A stretch of DNA of 12,323 nucleotides, taken from assembly GCA_964464755.1 (NCBI GenBank), contig CAYXGZ010000078.1, positions 1 through 12,323 on the forward strand, read 5' to 3'. The DNA comes from CAYXGZ01 sp964464755 (GTDB lineage: Bacteria > Planctomycetota > MHYJ01 > JACPRB01). A program made the position numbers and the translations under genes. Positions 1 to 6,361 of this stretch are shown in pieces; position 1 is the stretch's first letter, and every line of letters begins with the position of its first letter. The notes below the pieces were generated by a model. That model saw nothing but the letters and a program-made list of their open reading frames with translations, searched no databases and was not told the DNA's origin.

Positions 1-1243
1 CGTCGAGGAACATGTACTCGCTGCACGGGTTCGAGGCGTTGATCTTGTCCGTGTTCGGGCACGTGTGCCAGGCGTTGATCGTCGAGTCGAACTGCACGCC
101 CGGGTCGGCGCAGCGCCAGGCGGCCGTGGCGATCTTGTCCCAGAGCTCGCGGGCCTGGTAGACGCGGGCGGGCGACCCGCCGGTGCGCCAGGTGGTGGCC
201 CACTCGCCGTCGCGGGCGAGGGCCTCCATGAAGCGGTCGGGGATGCGGACGGAGTTGTTGGAGTTCTGGCCGCTGACCGTGTGGTAGGCCTCGCCGTTGA
301 AGTCGGCGTCCATGCCGCCCAGCTCGATCAGGATGCGGGCCTTCTCCTCCTCGCGGAGCTTCCAGTTGATGAAGCGCTCCACCTCCGGGTGGTCCATGTC
401 GAGGCAGACCATCTTCGCGGCCCGGCGCGTCGTGCCGCCGCTCTTGATGGCCCCGGCCGCCTTGTCGTAGATCTCCAGGAAGCTCATCAGGCCGCTCGAG
501 GTGCCGCCGCTGGAGAGCTTCTCCCCCTCGGCCCGGATCGCGGAGAAGTTCGTGCCCGTGCCCGAGCCGAACTTGAAGATCCGCATCTCGCGCTTGACCT
601 GCTCGGCCATGTCCATCAGGTCGTCCTGGATCTTCTGGATGAAGCAGGCCGACAGCTGGGGCCGCGTGTAGGAGTCCACGGCCTCCTCGACCTGGCCGCT
701 GCGCTCGTTCCAGTACCAGTTGCCCACGGGCTTGCCCGTGATGCCGTACTCCTGGGCCAGGCCGCAGTTGAACCAGACCGGCGAGTTGAACGCGCCGAGC
801 TGGTGGATGAGCATGTACGTCAGCTCCATCTCGAAGGCGTCCGCGTCCTCCTTCGAGGTGAAGTACGACCCGAGCGTCTCGCCGGCCTTCCGCAGCGTGC
901 GGGCGACCCGCACGACGGGCTGGCGGGCGGAGACCTCGTGCCCGGTGCCGGGGACGCCGGCCTTCCGGAAGTACTTCGACACGATGATGTCGGTCGCCAG
1001 CTGGCTCCAGCCCGCCGGGATCTCGACGTCCTTCATCTCGAAGACCGTGGACCCGTCCGGGTTCGAGATCTTCGAGGAGCGCTTCTCCCAGACGATCTCG
1101 TCGAACGGATGCACCCCGGGACGGGTGTAGACGCGGTGGAACTTCAGGCCCCGCGCCTTGGACGCGGTGCCCTTGCGGCCCTTCTTCGCCGCGGGCTCGA
1201 CCGCGGCGGACGATCCGGCCTTCTCGAACAGGTTGCCCGGCAT
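1..1243 (-). CDS. nrdJ: Class II (adenosylcobalamin-dependent) ribonucleotide reductase, N-terminal part
   Basis: Reduces ribonucleotides to deoxyribonucleotides in the cytoplasm, using adenosylcobalamin to generate the active-site thiyl radical, so it works with or without oxygen. The visible 414 residues run off the left edge of the window. Class II motifs are clear: a cysteine in SACFIQ (C200, the redox-cysteine position), FGSGTGTNFS (225-234), the MDHPEVERFINWK stretch (283-295), NSNNSVR (327-333), and NPCSE (405-409) carrying the radical-site Asn405, Cys407 and Glu409. No ATP-cone domain precedes the reductase fold; the first 30 residues are a lysine/alanine-rich extension. The ATG at 1241-1243 is chosen because GGGGAGGAG lies 7 nt upstream. 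The second redox cysteine and C-terminal tail are outside the window. Identification is firm; completeness cannot be judged. Confidence 0.96.
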   Translation of the reverse strand, partial: MPGNLFEKAGSSAAVEPAAKKGRKGTASKARGLKFHRVYTRPGVHPFDEIVWEKRSSKISNPDGSTVFEMKDVEIPAGWSQLATDIIVSKYFRKAGVPGTGHEVSARQPVVRVARTLRKAGETLGSYFTSKEDADAFEMELTYMLIHQLGAFNSPVWFNCGLAQEYGITGKPVGNWYWNERSGQVEEAVDSYTRPQLSACFIQKIQDDLMDMAEQVKREMRIFKFGSGTGTNFSAIRAEGEKLSSGGTSSGLMSFLEIYDKAAGAIKSGGTTRRAAKMVCLDMDHPEVERFINWKLREEEKARILIELGGMDADFNGEAYHTVSGQNSNNSVRIPDRFMEALARDGEWATTWRTGGSPARVYQARELWDKIATAAWRCADPGVQFDSTINAWHTCPNTDKINASNPCSEYMFLD

Positions 1244-1315
1244 GACGGCTCTCCTCCCCAAACTACCCCCTCCCGGCTCGGCGGGTCGACCGGCGGGACG
1301 GCGTGACATAAAAAG

Positions 1316-1321
1316 ATTCTA
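1316..1321 (-). promoter_or_regulatory. Possible -10 box of a proximal nrdJ promoter
   Basis: On the minus strand the hexamer TAGAAT sits about 72 nt before the nrdJ ATG in an AT-rich island within very GC-rich DNA. No good -35 is seen at 16-18 nt. It is a candidate only, competing with the better-matched promoter at 1502-1531. Confidence 0.25.
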
Positions 1322-1357
1322 CCCCTGGTTTACCGGAGAAACAGCGACGGCGGTACG

Positions 1358-1474
1358 GCGGTGTGCACCTTCAGGACCCCCCTCCCTCGTTCCGACTCGG
1401 CCGGCGCCCTTCCGGACGCCGGTTCAAATCTTTTATGTCGTCGGGCTCCCGTCGCCCGCGGTGTTCACCTTCAG
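1358..1474. repeat. Pair of operator-like direct repeats upstream of nrdJ
   Basis: A 17-nt sequence occurs twice, at 1358-1374 and 1458-1474, with 16 of 17 bases identical and exactly 100 bp between copies. Each copy contains a perfect short dyad GGTG-N2-CACC (1360-1369 and 1460-1469). Both lie between the distal candidate promoter and the nrdJ start. Spacing and symmetry suggest binding sites for a dimeric regulator; the regulator is unknown. The copies do not resemble the NrdR box. Confidence 0.45.
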
Positions 1475-1501
1475 CCGTACTACCTGTACTACCCAGGTGC
1501 G

Positions 1502-1531
1502 TTGATACCACAAGCGGTCGTGGGGCGTCAA
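1502..1531 (-). promoter_or_regulatory. Candidate sigma-70-type promoter for nrdJ
   Basis: On the minus strand TTGACG (1526-1531) is followed after 18 nt by TATCAA (1502-1507). Transcription from here would give nrdJ a leader of about 250 nt spanning both 17-nt repeats. The match is fair, not diagnostic. Confidence 0.4.
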
Positions 1532-1554
1532 CGATATCCCGGCGAATCCGCGCG

Positions 1555-1590
1555 AAAATTATAAGCGGCCCGGAGGGGGCTCCGGGCCGC
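1555..1590 (-). terminator. Intrinsic terminator of the HEAT-PDZ gene
   Basis: A perfect 11-bp GC-rich stem (arms 1565-1575 and 1580-1590, 4-nt loop) is followed on the minus strand by TTATAATTTT (1555-1564). It lies 42 bp after the stop codon of the minus-strand HEAT-PDZ gene and separates that transcript from nrdJ. The U-tract lies only on the minus-strand side, which gives the orientation. Confidence 0.88.
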
Positions 1591-1632
1591 GTATACGGCG
1601 TGGAAATTTTCGCCCTAGGGAAAAACCCCCGG

Positions 1633-2619
1633 TCAATACTCCTTGGGCGCGGGCTTCACGTTTTCCTCGCGCCCCCCGCGGACCACCTTGACCGTCGAGT
1701 CGCCCTTGAGGAGCTCCTTCACGTCGCGGGAGGAGGACACCGGCTTGCCGTCGATCTCCAGGATCACGTCGTGCGTCTTCAGCCCCGCGGCCTCCGCCGT
1801 CGAGCCCTCGCGGACCGACTCCACGACGACGCCCCGGCCCTCCGGCAGCTTCAGGTGCGAGCGCAGGAGCTCCGGCACCGCGCCGAGCCGCGCGCCCTTC
1901 ACGGCCGGCACCCCGAAGAAGCCCTCCGGGTCCCAGTCGGGCGGCAGCTCCAGCGGCCGGCGCTTGCGCAGCTCGTCCATCATCCGCCGCAGCTCCTCCT
2001 GCAGGCCGTCGAACGGCTCCGCCGGGAACTCCTCCTCGAGCTTCCAGCGGCGCGGCAGCTCCCGGACCTTCGCGCCGAAGGCGACCTTCAGGCCGTCCAG
2101 GTCGATGCCCTCCGCCGTGATCCCGAACCGCGCCGCGAGCTTCGCGTGGTCCTTCAGGAACGCCTCGAGCGACGCGGCCTCGACGACCGCGGAGCCGCCC
2201 CGGCCGTCCGGGTGCTCCAGGCGCACGGAGCCGTCCGCCCGGCGCTGGAACGTGATCGACTCCCCCGACGCGGGCGTGAGGACGTACGTCGCGTCCCCGT
2301 TGATCATCTTCACGACGACGGTCCCGGGCCGCGCGCCGGCGCGGGGCGCCGGGGCCTTCGGGGCCGCGCCCGGCCGCGCCAGCTCCTCGAGCAGCTGCTT
2401 CGCGCGCTGGCGCACCTCGGGGTCCGGGTCCTGCTCCGACGCCTTGCGCAGGGCCTCCGCCGCGGCGGCGCCCTCCTTGCGCAGCGTCGCGGCCGCCTTC
2501 TCCCGGACGCCGTAGTCCTCGCTGCCGAGGTCCTTGAGCGCCTTCTCCACCGTCCCGTCCTGGGCGAACGCCGCGGCCGCCGCGAGCAGCGGGGCCGCGA
2601 GCACGAGCGCGAGCTTCAT
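1633..2619 (-). CDS. Exported HEAT-repeat and PDZ domain protein
   Basis: A 328-residue protein of unknown specific role, predicted to be exported. Residues 1-20 form a signal peptide ending AFAQ. About 22-82 is a HEAT-like helical pair (DYGVREKAAATLRKEG and DPDPEVRQRAKQLLEEL), of the kind common in planctomycetal secreted proteins. Residues 100-235 are an unassigned middle region, and about 240-316 is a PDZ domain (GVVVESVREGSTAEAAGLK, then DVILEIDGKPV). There is no protease domain, so it is probably a binding or scaffold protein. The start is supported by GGAGGA 7 nt upstream of the ATG. It follows mqnD by 55 bp with no evident promoter between, so co-transcription is likely, and it ends at the terminator at 1555-1590. 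Domain calls are from visible motifs; function is inference. Confidence 0.87.
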   Translation of the reverse strand: MKLALVLAAPLLAAAAAFAQDGTVEKALKDLGSEDYGVREKAAATLRKEGAAAAEALRKASEQDPDPEVRQRAKQLLEELARPGAAPKAPAPRAGARPGTVVVKMINGDATYVLTPASGESITFQRRADGSVRLEHPDGRGGSAVVEAASLEAFLKDHAKLAARFGITAEGIDLDGLKVAFGAKVRELPRRWKLEEEFPAEPFDGLQEELRRMMDELRKRRPLELPPDWDPEGFFGVPAVKGARLGAVPELLRSHLKLPEGRGVVVESVREGSTAEAAGLKTHDVILEIDGKPVSSSRDVKELLKGDSTVKVVRGGREENVKPAPKEY

Positions 2620-2674
2620 GGGGGGGTCCTCCGGTTCCGGAAGATGGGTATCGCGGGCGGCCGGAAAGTTCGGA

Positions 2675-3514
2675 CTACGCGGCGAATTCCGGGACGACCC
2701 GCTCCCGGATCAGCCCCGCCTCGTGGCCGAGCTGGTACAGGAGCTTCAGCGCCTCCTCGCCCCGCGGGCCGAGGTCGACGGTGTAGTCGTTCACGTACAT
2801 CCCGACGAAGCGGTCGCCCTTCGCCTTGTCGAGCCCCCGCCCGTAGGAGAGCGCGTGCTCGAGCGCCTCGGCCCGGTGGGCCAGGCCGTACTCGATCGTC
2901 GACTTCACCACGGCCGCGAGGTCCCGCTTCACGTCCGCGGGGAAGGAGCGGCGCACCGCGTTGCCGCCGAGGGGCAGCGGGAGCCCGGTCTCCTGGCCCC
3001 ACCACTCGCCGAGGTCGGCGACCCGGTGGAGCTTCGTCTCCTGGAACGTGAGCTGGCCCTCGTGGATCAGCAGCCCGGCGTCGACGTCCCCCCGCAGCAC
3101 CGCGTCCTGGATGCGGTCGAAGGGCATGACCCGGGTCTTCACCCCGGGGCAGTAGAGCTTCAGCGCCAGGTACGAGGTCGTCAGGGTCCCGGCGACGGCG
3201 ATCGTGACGTCCTCGAGCTCCTGCCGGGCCAGCGGGCGGCGCGAGACGAGCACGGGCCCGTAGCCGTCGCCGACGCTCGCCCCGCAGCGCGTCAGCACGT
3301 ACTGGTCCCGCACGTGGGGCCAGGCGTGGAAGCTGACGGCCGTCACGTCGTAGAAGCCCTCCTGGGCGTGCAGGTTCAGGCTCTCGATGTCCTCGAGGAC
3401 GTGCTGGATCTCGAAGCCCCTCGCGTCGACCTTGCCCTTCGAGAGGCCGTAGAACATGAAGGCGTCGTCGCTGTCGGGGCTGTGCGCGAGCGTGATCTTC
3501 CGGGGCCGGTTCAC
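2675..3514 (-). CDS. mqnD: 1,4-dihydroxy-6-naphthoate synthase (futalosine menaquinone pathway)
   Basis: Converts cyclic de-hypoxanthine futalosine to 1,4-dihydroxy-6-naphthoate, a late step of the futalosine route to menaquinone; cytoplasmic, with a periplasmic-binding-protein-like fold. The 279 residues match the family's usual length. Family signatures are the N-terminal HSPDSDDAFMFYGL, VSFHAWP, YGPVLVSRRPL, TTSYLALKLY, DAGLLIHEGQLTF and GLPLPLGGNA. His151 in LLIHEG corresponds to the conserved catalytic histidine known for this family. The GTG at 3512-3514 is chosen because homology begins right after it. Upstream in-frame sequence lies under a promoter and then the divergent gene. No Shine-Dalgarno is visible, and the promoter -10 ends 6 nt before the GTG, which points to a leaderless mRNA. 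No other menaquinone gene is in the window. Confidence 0.93.
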   Translation of the reverse strand: MNRPRKITLAHSPDSDDAFMFYGLSKGKVDARGFEIQHVLEDIESLNLHAQEGFYDVTAVSFHAWPHVRDQYVLTRCGASVGDGYGPVLVSRRPLARQELEDVTIAVAGTLTTSYLALKLYCPGVKTRVMPFDRIQDAVLRGDVDAGLLIHEGQLTFQETKLHRVADLGEWWGQETGLPLPLGGNAVRRSFPADVKRDLAAVVKSTIEYGLAHRAEALEHALSYGRGLDKAKGDRFVGMYVNDYTVDLGPRGEEALKLLYQLGHEAGLIRERVVPEFAA

Positions 3515-3520
3515 GCGCGC

Positions 3521-3549
3521 ATGATAGGCCGGTGCCGGGGGCCGGTCAA
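3521..3549 (-). promoter_or_regulatory. mqnD promoter (sigma-70 type), apparently leaderless
   Basis: On the minus strand TTGACC (3544-3549), a 17-nt spacer and TATCAT (3521-3526) form a near-consensus promoter. Only 6 nt separate the -10 box from the GTG start, so transcription should begin at or one base before the start codon. Confidence 0.65.
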
Positions 3550-3595
3550 CGGCGGCGTCCGGCGTTTTCGAGTGGCGCCCCCCCGAGCGGCAGGG

Positions 3596-3601
3596 TAGAC
3601 T
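3596..3601 (+). promoter_or_regulatory. Possible -10 box of the small hypothetical gene
   Basis: TAGACT ends 9 nt before the ATG at 3611. No convincing -35 is present. The spacing repeats that of the -10-like boxes before proS and the HtrA operon, which is the main reason to list it. Confidence 0.3.
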
Positions 3602-3610
3602 CGGGTCGCC

Positions 3611-3973
3611 ATGTCCAAGAAGACCGAGAAAATGAAGGTGACGGAGACGGAGCGGCGGCGCCTCTCCGCGCAGCCCACCAAGGTCTACCTCAACTCGGTC
3701 ATGCAGCGCCTCTTCAAGGAGAAGTGGGCGCAGCACCTCGACCTGCTGCTCTCGGGCGACCGGGACACCCTCGACCTCTGCGCCCAGGCGCTCTCCAAGG
3801 ACCTCTCGTTCTTCCAGCTCCTCCACGTCCTCTGCCTGGTGACGGGCACGCAGTTCGACCTCCGCGAGAAGGACCCGGCGCGGGCCGCCGACGCGTGGCT
3901 CGTGTGGTACGGGGAGCGGAAGGCGAAGCTGTCGTGGGACGAGAAGGACGAGGTCTGGCGGGCGCTGACCTAG
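3611..3973 (+). CDS. Small hypothetical protein with a HEAT-tail-like C-terminus
   Basis: A 120-residue protein with no signal peptide or membrane segment and no recognised family. The N-terminus is rich in Lys, Glu and Arg (1-20). Residues 24-75 look helical (YLNSVMQRLFKEKWAQHLDL and LSFFQLLHVLCLVTG). The end, WLVWYGERKAKLSWDEKDEVW (about 97-117), resembles the tryptophan-rich tail often following HEAT repeats in planctomycetal proteins, where a W-x-x-W segment precedes a short Leu-x-Trp strand. That resemblance is from memory. Codon choice strongly favours G or C at third positions, like the neighbours, which supports a real gene. It is divergent from mqnD and convergent with the HtrA operon, with only 4 bp between the stop codons. 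No Shine-Dalgarno is visible. Function unknown. Confidence 0.7.
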   Translation: MSKKTEKMKVTETERRRLSAQPTKVYLNSVMQRLFKEKWAQHLDLLLSGDRDTLDLCAQALSKDLSFFQLLHVLCLVTGTQFDLREKDPARAADAWLVWYGERKAKLSWDEKDEVWRALT

Positions 3974-3980
3974 CCGGTCA
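3966..3980. repeat. Small inverted repeat spanning two convergent stop codons
   Basis: TGACC and GGTCA flank a 5-nt loop, placing the stop codons of both converging genes inside one short dyad. Without a T-tract it is at best a weak bidirectional pause site, and no other terminator is seen between the two genes. Confidence 0.3.
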
Positions 3981-5330
3981 CTCCTCCTCGTCGTCCTTCC
4001 TCTTCTTGTCGTCCTTCGGCGGCGCCTTGGGCGGCGCGACCTGGTCCTGGGCGAGATCCCGCCGCTCCAGCGTCATCTCCACCTCGACGGCCCCGCCCTC
4101 CCGCTGGATCGAGAGCTTCACCTTGTCGCCGGGCTGGCGGAGGCCCATCCGCATGCGGAAGTCCTCCCAGTTCGCGACCGGCTCCCCGTCCGCGGCCGTC
4201 ACGAGGTCGCCGGCCTTCACGCCGGCCTTCGGGCCGGGCGCGCCGACGAGGATCTCCGCGACCTTGAAGCCCTTGCCCGCGTGGAAGTAGTCCGGCAGGA
4301 AGCCGTAGTAGCGGTTGCCGCCCTGGACGTGGTACTCCTTCATCTGCTCCGGGTCGCCCAGGAGCACGCGGGCCTCGAAGCCCTCGAATTTCTTCGCCTC
4401 GTCGCTCCAGCGCTTGCCCCGGACCAGGACCACCGCGCCGGCGGGGTAGGTCCCCACGACGCCGTGCAGCCGGTTCAGGTTGTGGACGCGCCGACCGCCG
4501 ATGTTGAAGACGAGGTCCCCGAGCTTCAGGCCCGCCTTGTCCGCGGGGCAGCCCTCGGCCAGGCCCACGACGAGCACGCCGTCGCCGTACTCGCCGCAAT
4601 TCGGGTACTGGTCATCCCCCGACTCGGTGAGCGTCACGCCCGAGAGGTGCCCGCCCCACTGGCGGCCGCCCGCCTTGTAGTGGGGGAGGAAGCGCGAGAT
4701 CTGCGCCGACGGGATCGCGTAGCCGATGCCCGTGTTGACGCGGTTCATGAAGCGGCGGATCTCGATGCGGCCGTTGATGCCGATCACCTCGCCCTTCATC
4801 GTGATCAGCGGCCCGCCCGAGTTGCCGGGGTTGATCTGCGCGTCGGTCACCACGGCGTCCTTGTACCCGGGATTGTCCAGGTACACGTGCAGCGCCGAGA
4901 CCATGCCGAAGGTCACCGTCGGCTCCCACGATTCGTTGCCGAGCAGGAAGGGGTTGCCGACGGCGATCACGGAGTCGCCGACCCGCAGCGCCTCGGAGTC
5001 GCCCAGCGGCACGAAGGGGAGGTCCTTCCCGCCGCGGACCTTGAGGACCGCGACGTCGTCCAGCGGGTGCCAGCCGACCAGGTCCGCCGTGAACGACTTC
5101 CCGCCGCTGAAGCGCACGGGCCAGACCTTCTGGCCGCCGGCGACGTGGTGGTTCGTCAGGATCCAGCCGTCCCCGGAGACGCAGACGCCGGAGCCGCCGC
5201 CGATGAACACGTACCCGGGCGTCACCTTCGCCACGACGGCCTTGAGCTCCGCGGCGTGCGCGGCGACCGGGTCGGGGTCCTGGGCCAGCGCGGCCCCGGC
5301 CGCCAGGAGGGCGAGCGCGAGCGTCTTCAT
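3978..5330 (-). CDS. HtrA/Deg-type serine protease with two PDZ domains (catalytically intact)
   Basis: A 450-residue envelope protease of the S1C (DegP/HtrA) class, which degrades or chaperones misfolded exported proteins. Residues 1-16 are a signal peptide (ALAQ). The trypsin-fold domain spans about 25-220 with all triad residues present: His62 in ILTNHHV, Asp92 in PLDDVAVLKV and Ser171 in NPGNSGGP. PDZ1 is about 228-325 (GVLVVGLAEGCPADKAGLKLGD) and PDZ2 about 340-425 (VGAPGPKAGVKAGDLV). The last 20 residues are a Lys/Asp/Glu-rich tail. Its ATG overlaps the upstream gene's TAA by one base (TAATG) and no strong Shine-Dalgarno is visible, indicating translational coupling. It is the third and last gene of the operon and the only one of the three with an intact triad. 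Orthology to degP specifically cannot be shown, so no symbol is given. Confidence 0.94.
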   Translation of the reverse strand: MKTLALALLAAGAALAQDPDPVAAHAAELKAVVAKVTPGYVFIGGGSGVCVSGDGWILTNHHVAGGQKVWPVRFSGGKSFTADLVGWHPLDDVAVLKVRGGKDLPFVPLGDSEALRVGDSVIAVGNPFLLGNESWEPTVTFGMVSALHVYLDNPGYKDAVVTDAQINPGNSGGPLITMKGEVIGINGRIEIRRFMNRVNTGIGYAIPSAQISRFLPHYKAGGRQWGGHLSGVTLTESGDDQYPNCGEYGDGVLVVGLAEGCPADKAGLKLGDLVFNIGGRRVHNLNRLHGVVGTYPAGAVVLVRGKRWSDEAKKFEGFEARVLLGDPEQMKEYHVQGGNRYYGFLPDYFHAGKGFKVAEILVGAPGPKAGVKAGDLVTAADGEPVANWEDFRMRMGLRQPGDKVKLSIQREGGAVEVEMTLERRDLAQDQVAPPKAPPKDDKKRKDDEEE

Positions 5331-6361
5331 TAGTTGGGGTTCTCCGCGAGGCGGACCTTCACGGCCTTGTCGACCTTCGCGCCCTTGGCGTCCTGGCGCC
5401 GGACCTTGAGCTCCACCTCGTCGCCGGGCTTCCGCTCGGCGAGCAGGCCCCGGAGCTCCTCGCCCGTCTTCACGGGCTTGCCGGCGGCCGCGACGATCAC
5501 GTCGCCCGACTCCAGGCCCGCCTCCTCGGCGGGCGAGTTGCCGACGACCTGGTCGATCACGGCGCCCTCGTCGCCCTCCTTGGGGTCGGCGAGGGTGATC
5601 CCCATCCAGGGCTCCTTCGAGGCCTTCTCGGTGCGGCGCTTCTTCTTCAGCTCCGGCAGCGCCTTGTCGATCTCGGCGAGCTTCGTCGCGAACCCGACGC
5701 CGCTGGACTGGCCCCAGGGGGCGCGCGGCTGGACCCGGCCCGCCAGGCCGAGCAGCGCGCCGTCGAGCGTCAGCAGCGGCCCGCCCGCGTTGCCGTAGTT
5801 GAGCTCCGCGTCGGTCTGCAGCGCCGTGTTCTTGAAGCGGTTCAGGGCGCTGAGGATGCCCCGGTTCACGGTGACGGAGTTCTTGTCCGGCGCCCGGCCG
5901 AGGATCGCGACGAGGTCGCCGACGGCGGCCTTCGCGGGATCCGCGCGCGGCGGCACGGGGAGGTCCGCGGCCTCGATCTTCAGCAGGGCGATGTCGAGCG
6001 TCTTGTCCCAGCCGAGGCGCTCGGCGGGGAACTCGCGCCCGTCGGAGAGCGTGACGGTGATCGACTTCACGTCGCCGGAGGCGTTGAACGAGGTCGTCAG
6101 GATGTAGCCGTCGGCGGACCAGATGGTCCCGGTGCAGGGGCCCGCGGGGCGGTTGTAGTAGTCGCGGTCCGTGCCCGCGCCGCCCGAGCCCTGCCGGCCC
6201 TCGGGGTCGGCGTCCCGGACGATCTCGATGGCGACCACGCAGCGGCCGGCGGCCTCGCGCAGCGCCCGGACCTTCGCCGCCAGCGCGGCCTGCAGCCCGT
6301 CCTGGCCCGAGGCGGCCGGGGCCACCGCGAGCAGCAGCGCGATCGCGAGCGCGCGCTTCAC
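5330..6361 (-). CDS. HtrA-like pseudoprotease with PDZ domain (His and Ser lost)
   Basis: A 343-residue exported trypsin-fold protein that should lack protease activity. Residues 1-19 are a signal peptide (AASGQ). The HtrA-like domain is about 25-235: GYILTTSFNA puts Phe92 where HtrA has its catalytic His, TLDIALLKI keeps Asp123, and NYGNAGGPLL has Ala192 in place of Ser. The fold-defining glycines and hydrophobic strands remain, and the PDZ domain (about 252-338, VVGNSPAEEAGLESGDVIV) looks normal. The gene has no frameshift or stop, so it is kept as a protein rather than decaying. The GTG start at 6359-6361 has GGAGG just upstream and overlaps the preceding TGA by 4 bases (GTGA). Its own stop overlaps the next ATG. 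A role as substrate-binding or regulatory partner of the active protease is inference. Confidence 0.9.
   Translation of the reverse strand: MKRALAIALLLAVAPAASGQDGLQAALAAKVRALREAAGRCVVAIEIVRDADPEGRQGSGGAGTDRDYYNRPAGPCTGTIWSADGYILTTSFNASGDVKSITVTLSDGREFPAERLGWDKTLDIALLKIEAADLPVPPRADPAKAAVGDLVAILGRAPDKNSVTVNRGILSALNRFKNTALQTDAELNYGNAGGPLLTLDGALLGLAGRVQPRAPWGQSSGVGFATKLAEIDKALPELKKKRRTEKASKEPWMGITLADPKEGDEGAVIDQVVGNSPAEEAGLESGDVIVAAAGKPVKTGEELRGLLAERKPGDEVELKVRRQDAKGAKVDKAVKVRLAENPN

Noticed and set aside
65..1306. Plus-strand open frame opposite nrdJ
   Set aside because: The minus strand encodes unmistakable class II reductase motifs throughout this stretch. The plus-strand product is low-complexity and has no motifs.
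1400..1445. tRNA-like TTCAAAT following GCCGG
   Set aside because: The bases after the loop do not pair with GCCGG, and no acceptor, D-arm or anticodon arm can be placed around it.
1244..1500. Cobalamin riboswitch or NrdR boxes ahead of the B12-dependent reductase
   Set aside because: I looked for the B12 box and core of the cobalamin riboswitch and for the ACAC-AT-rich-GTGT NrdR motif and found no convincing match. A covariance model scan would be the proper test.
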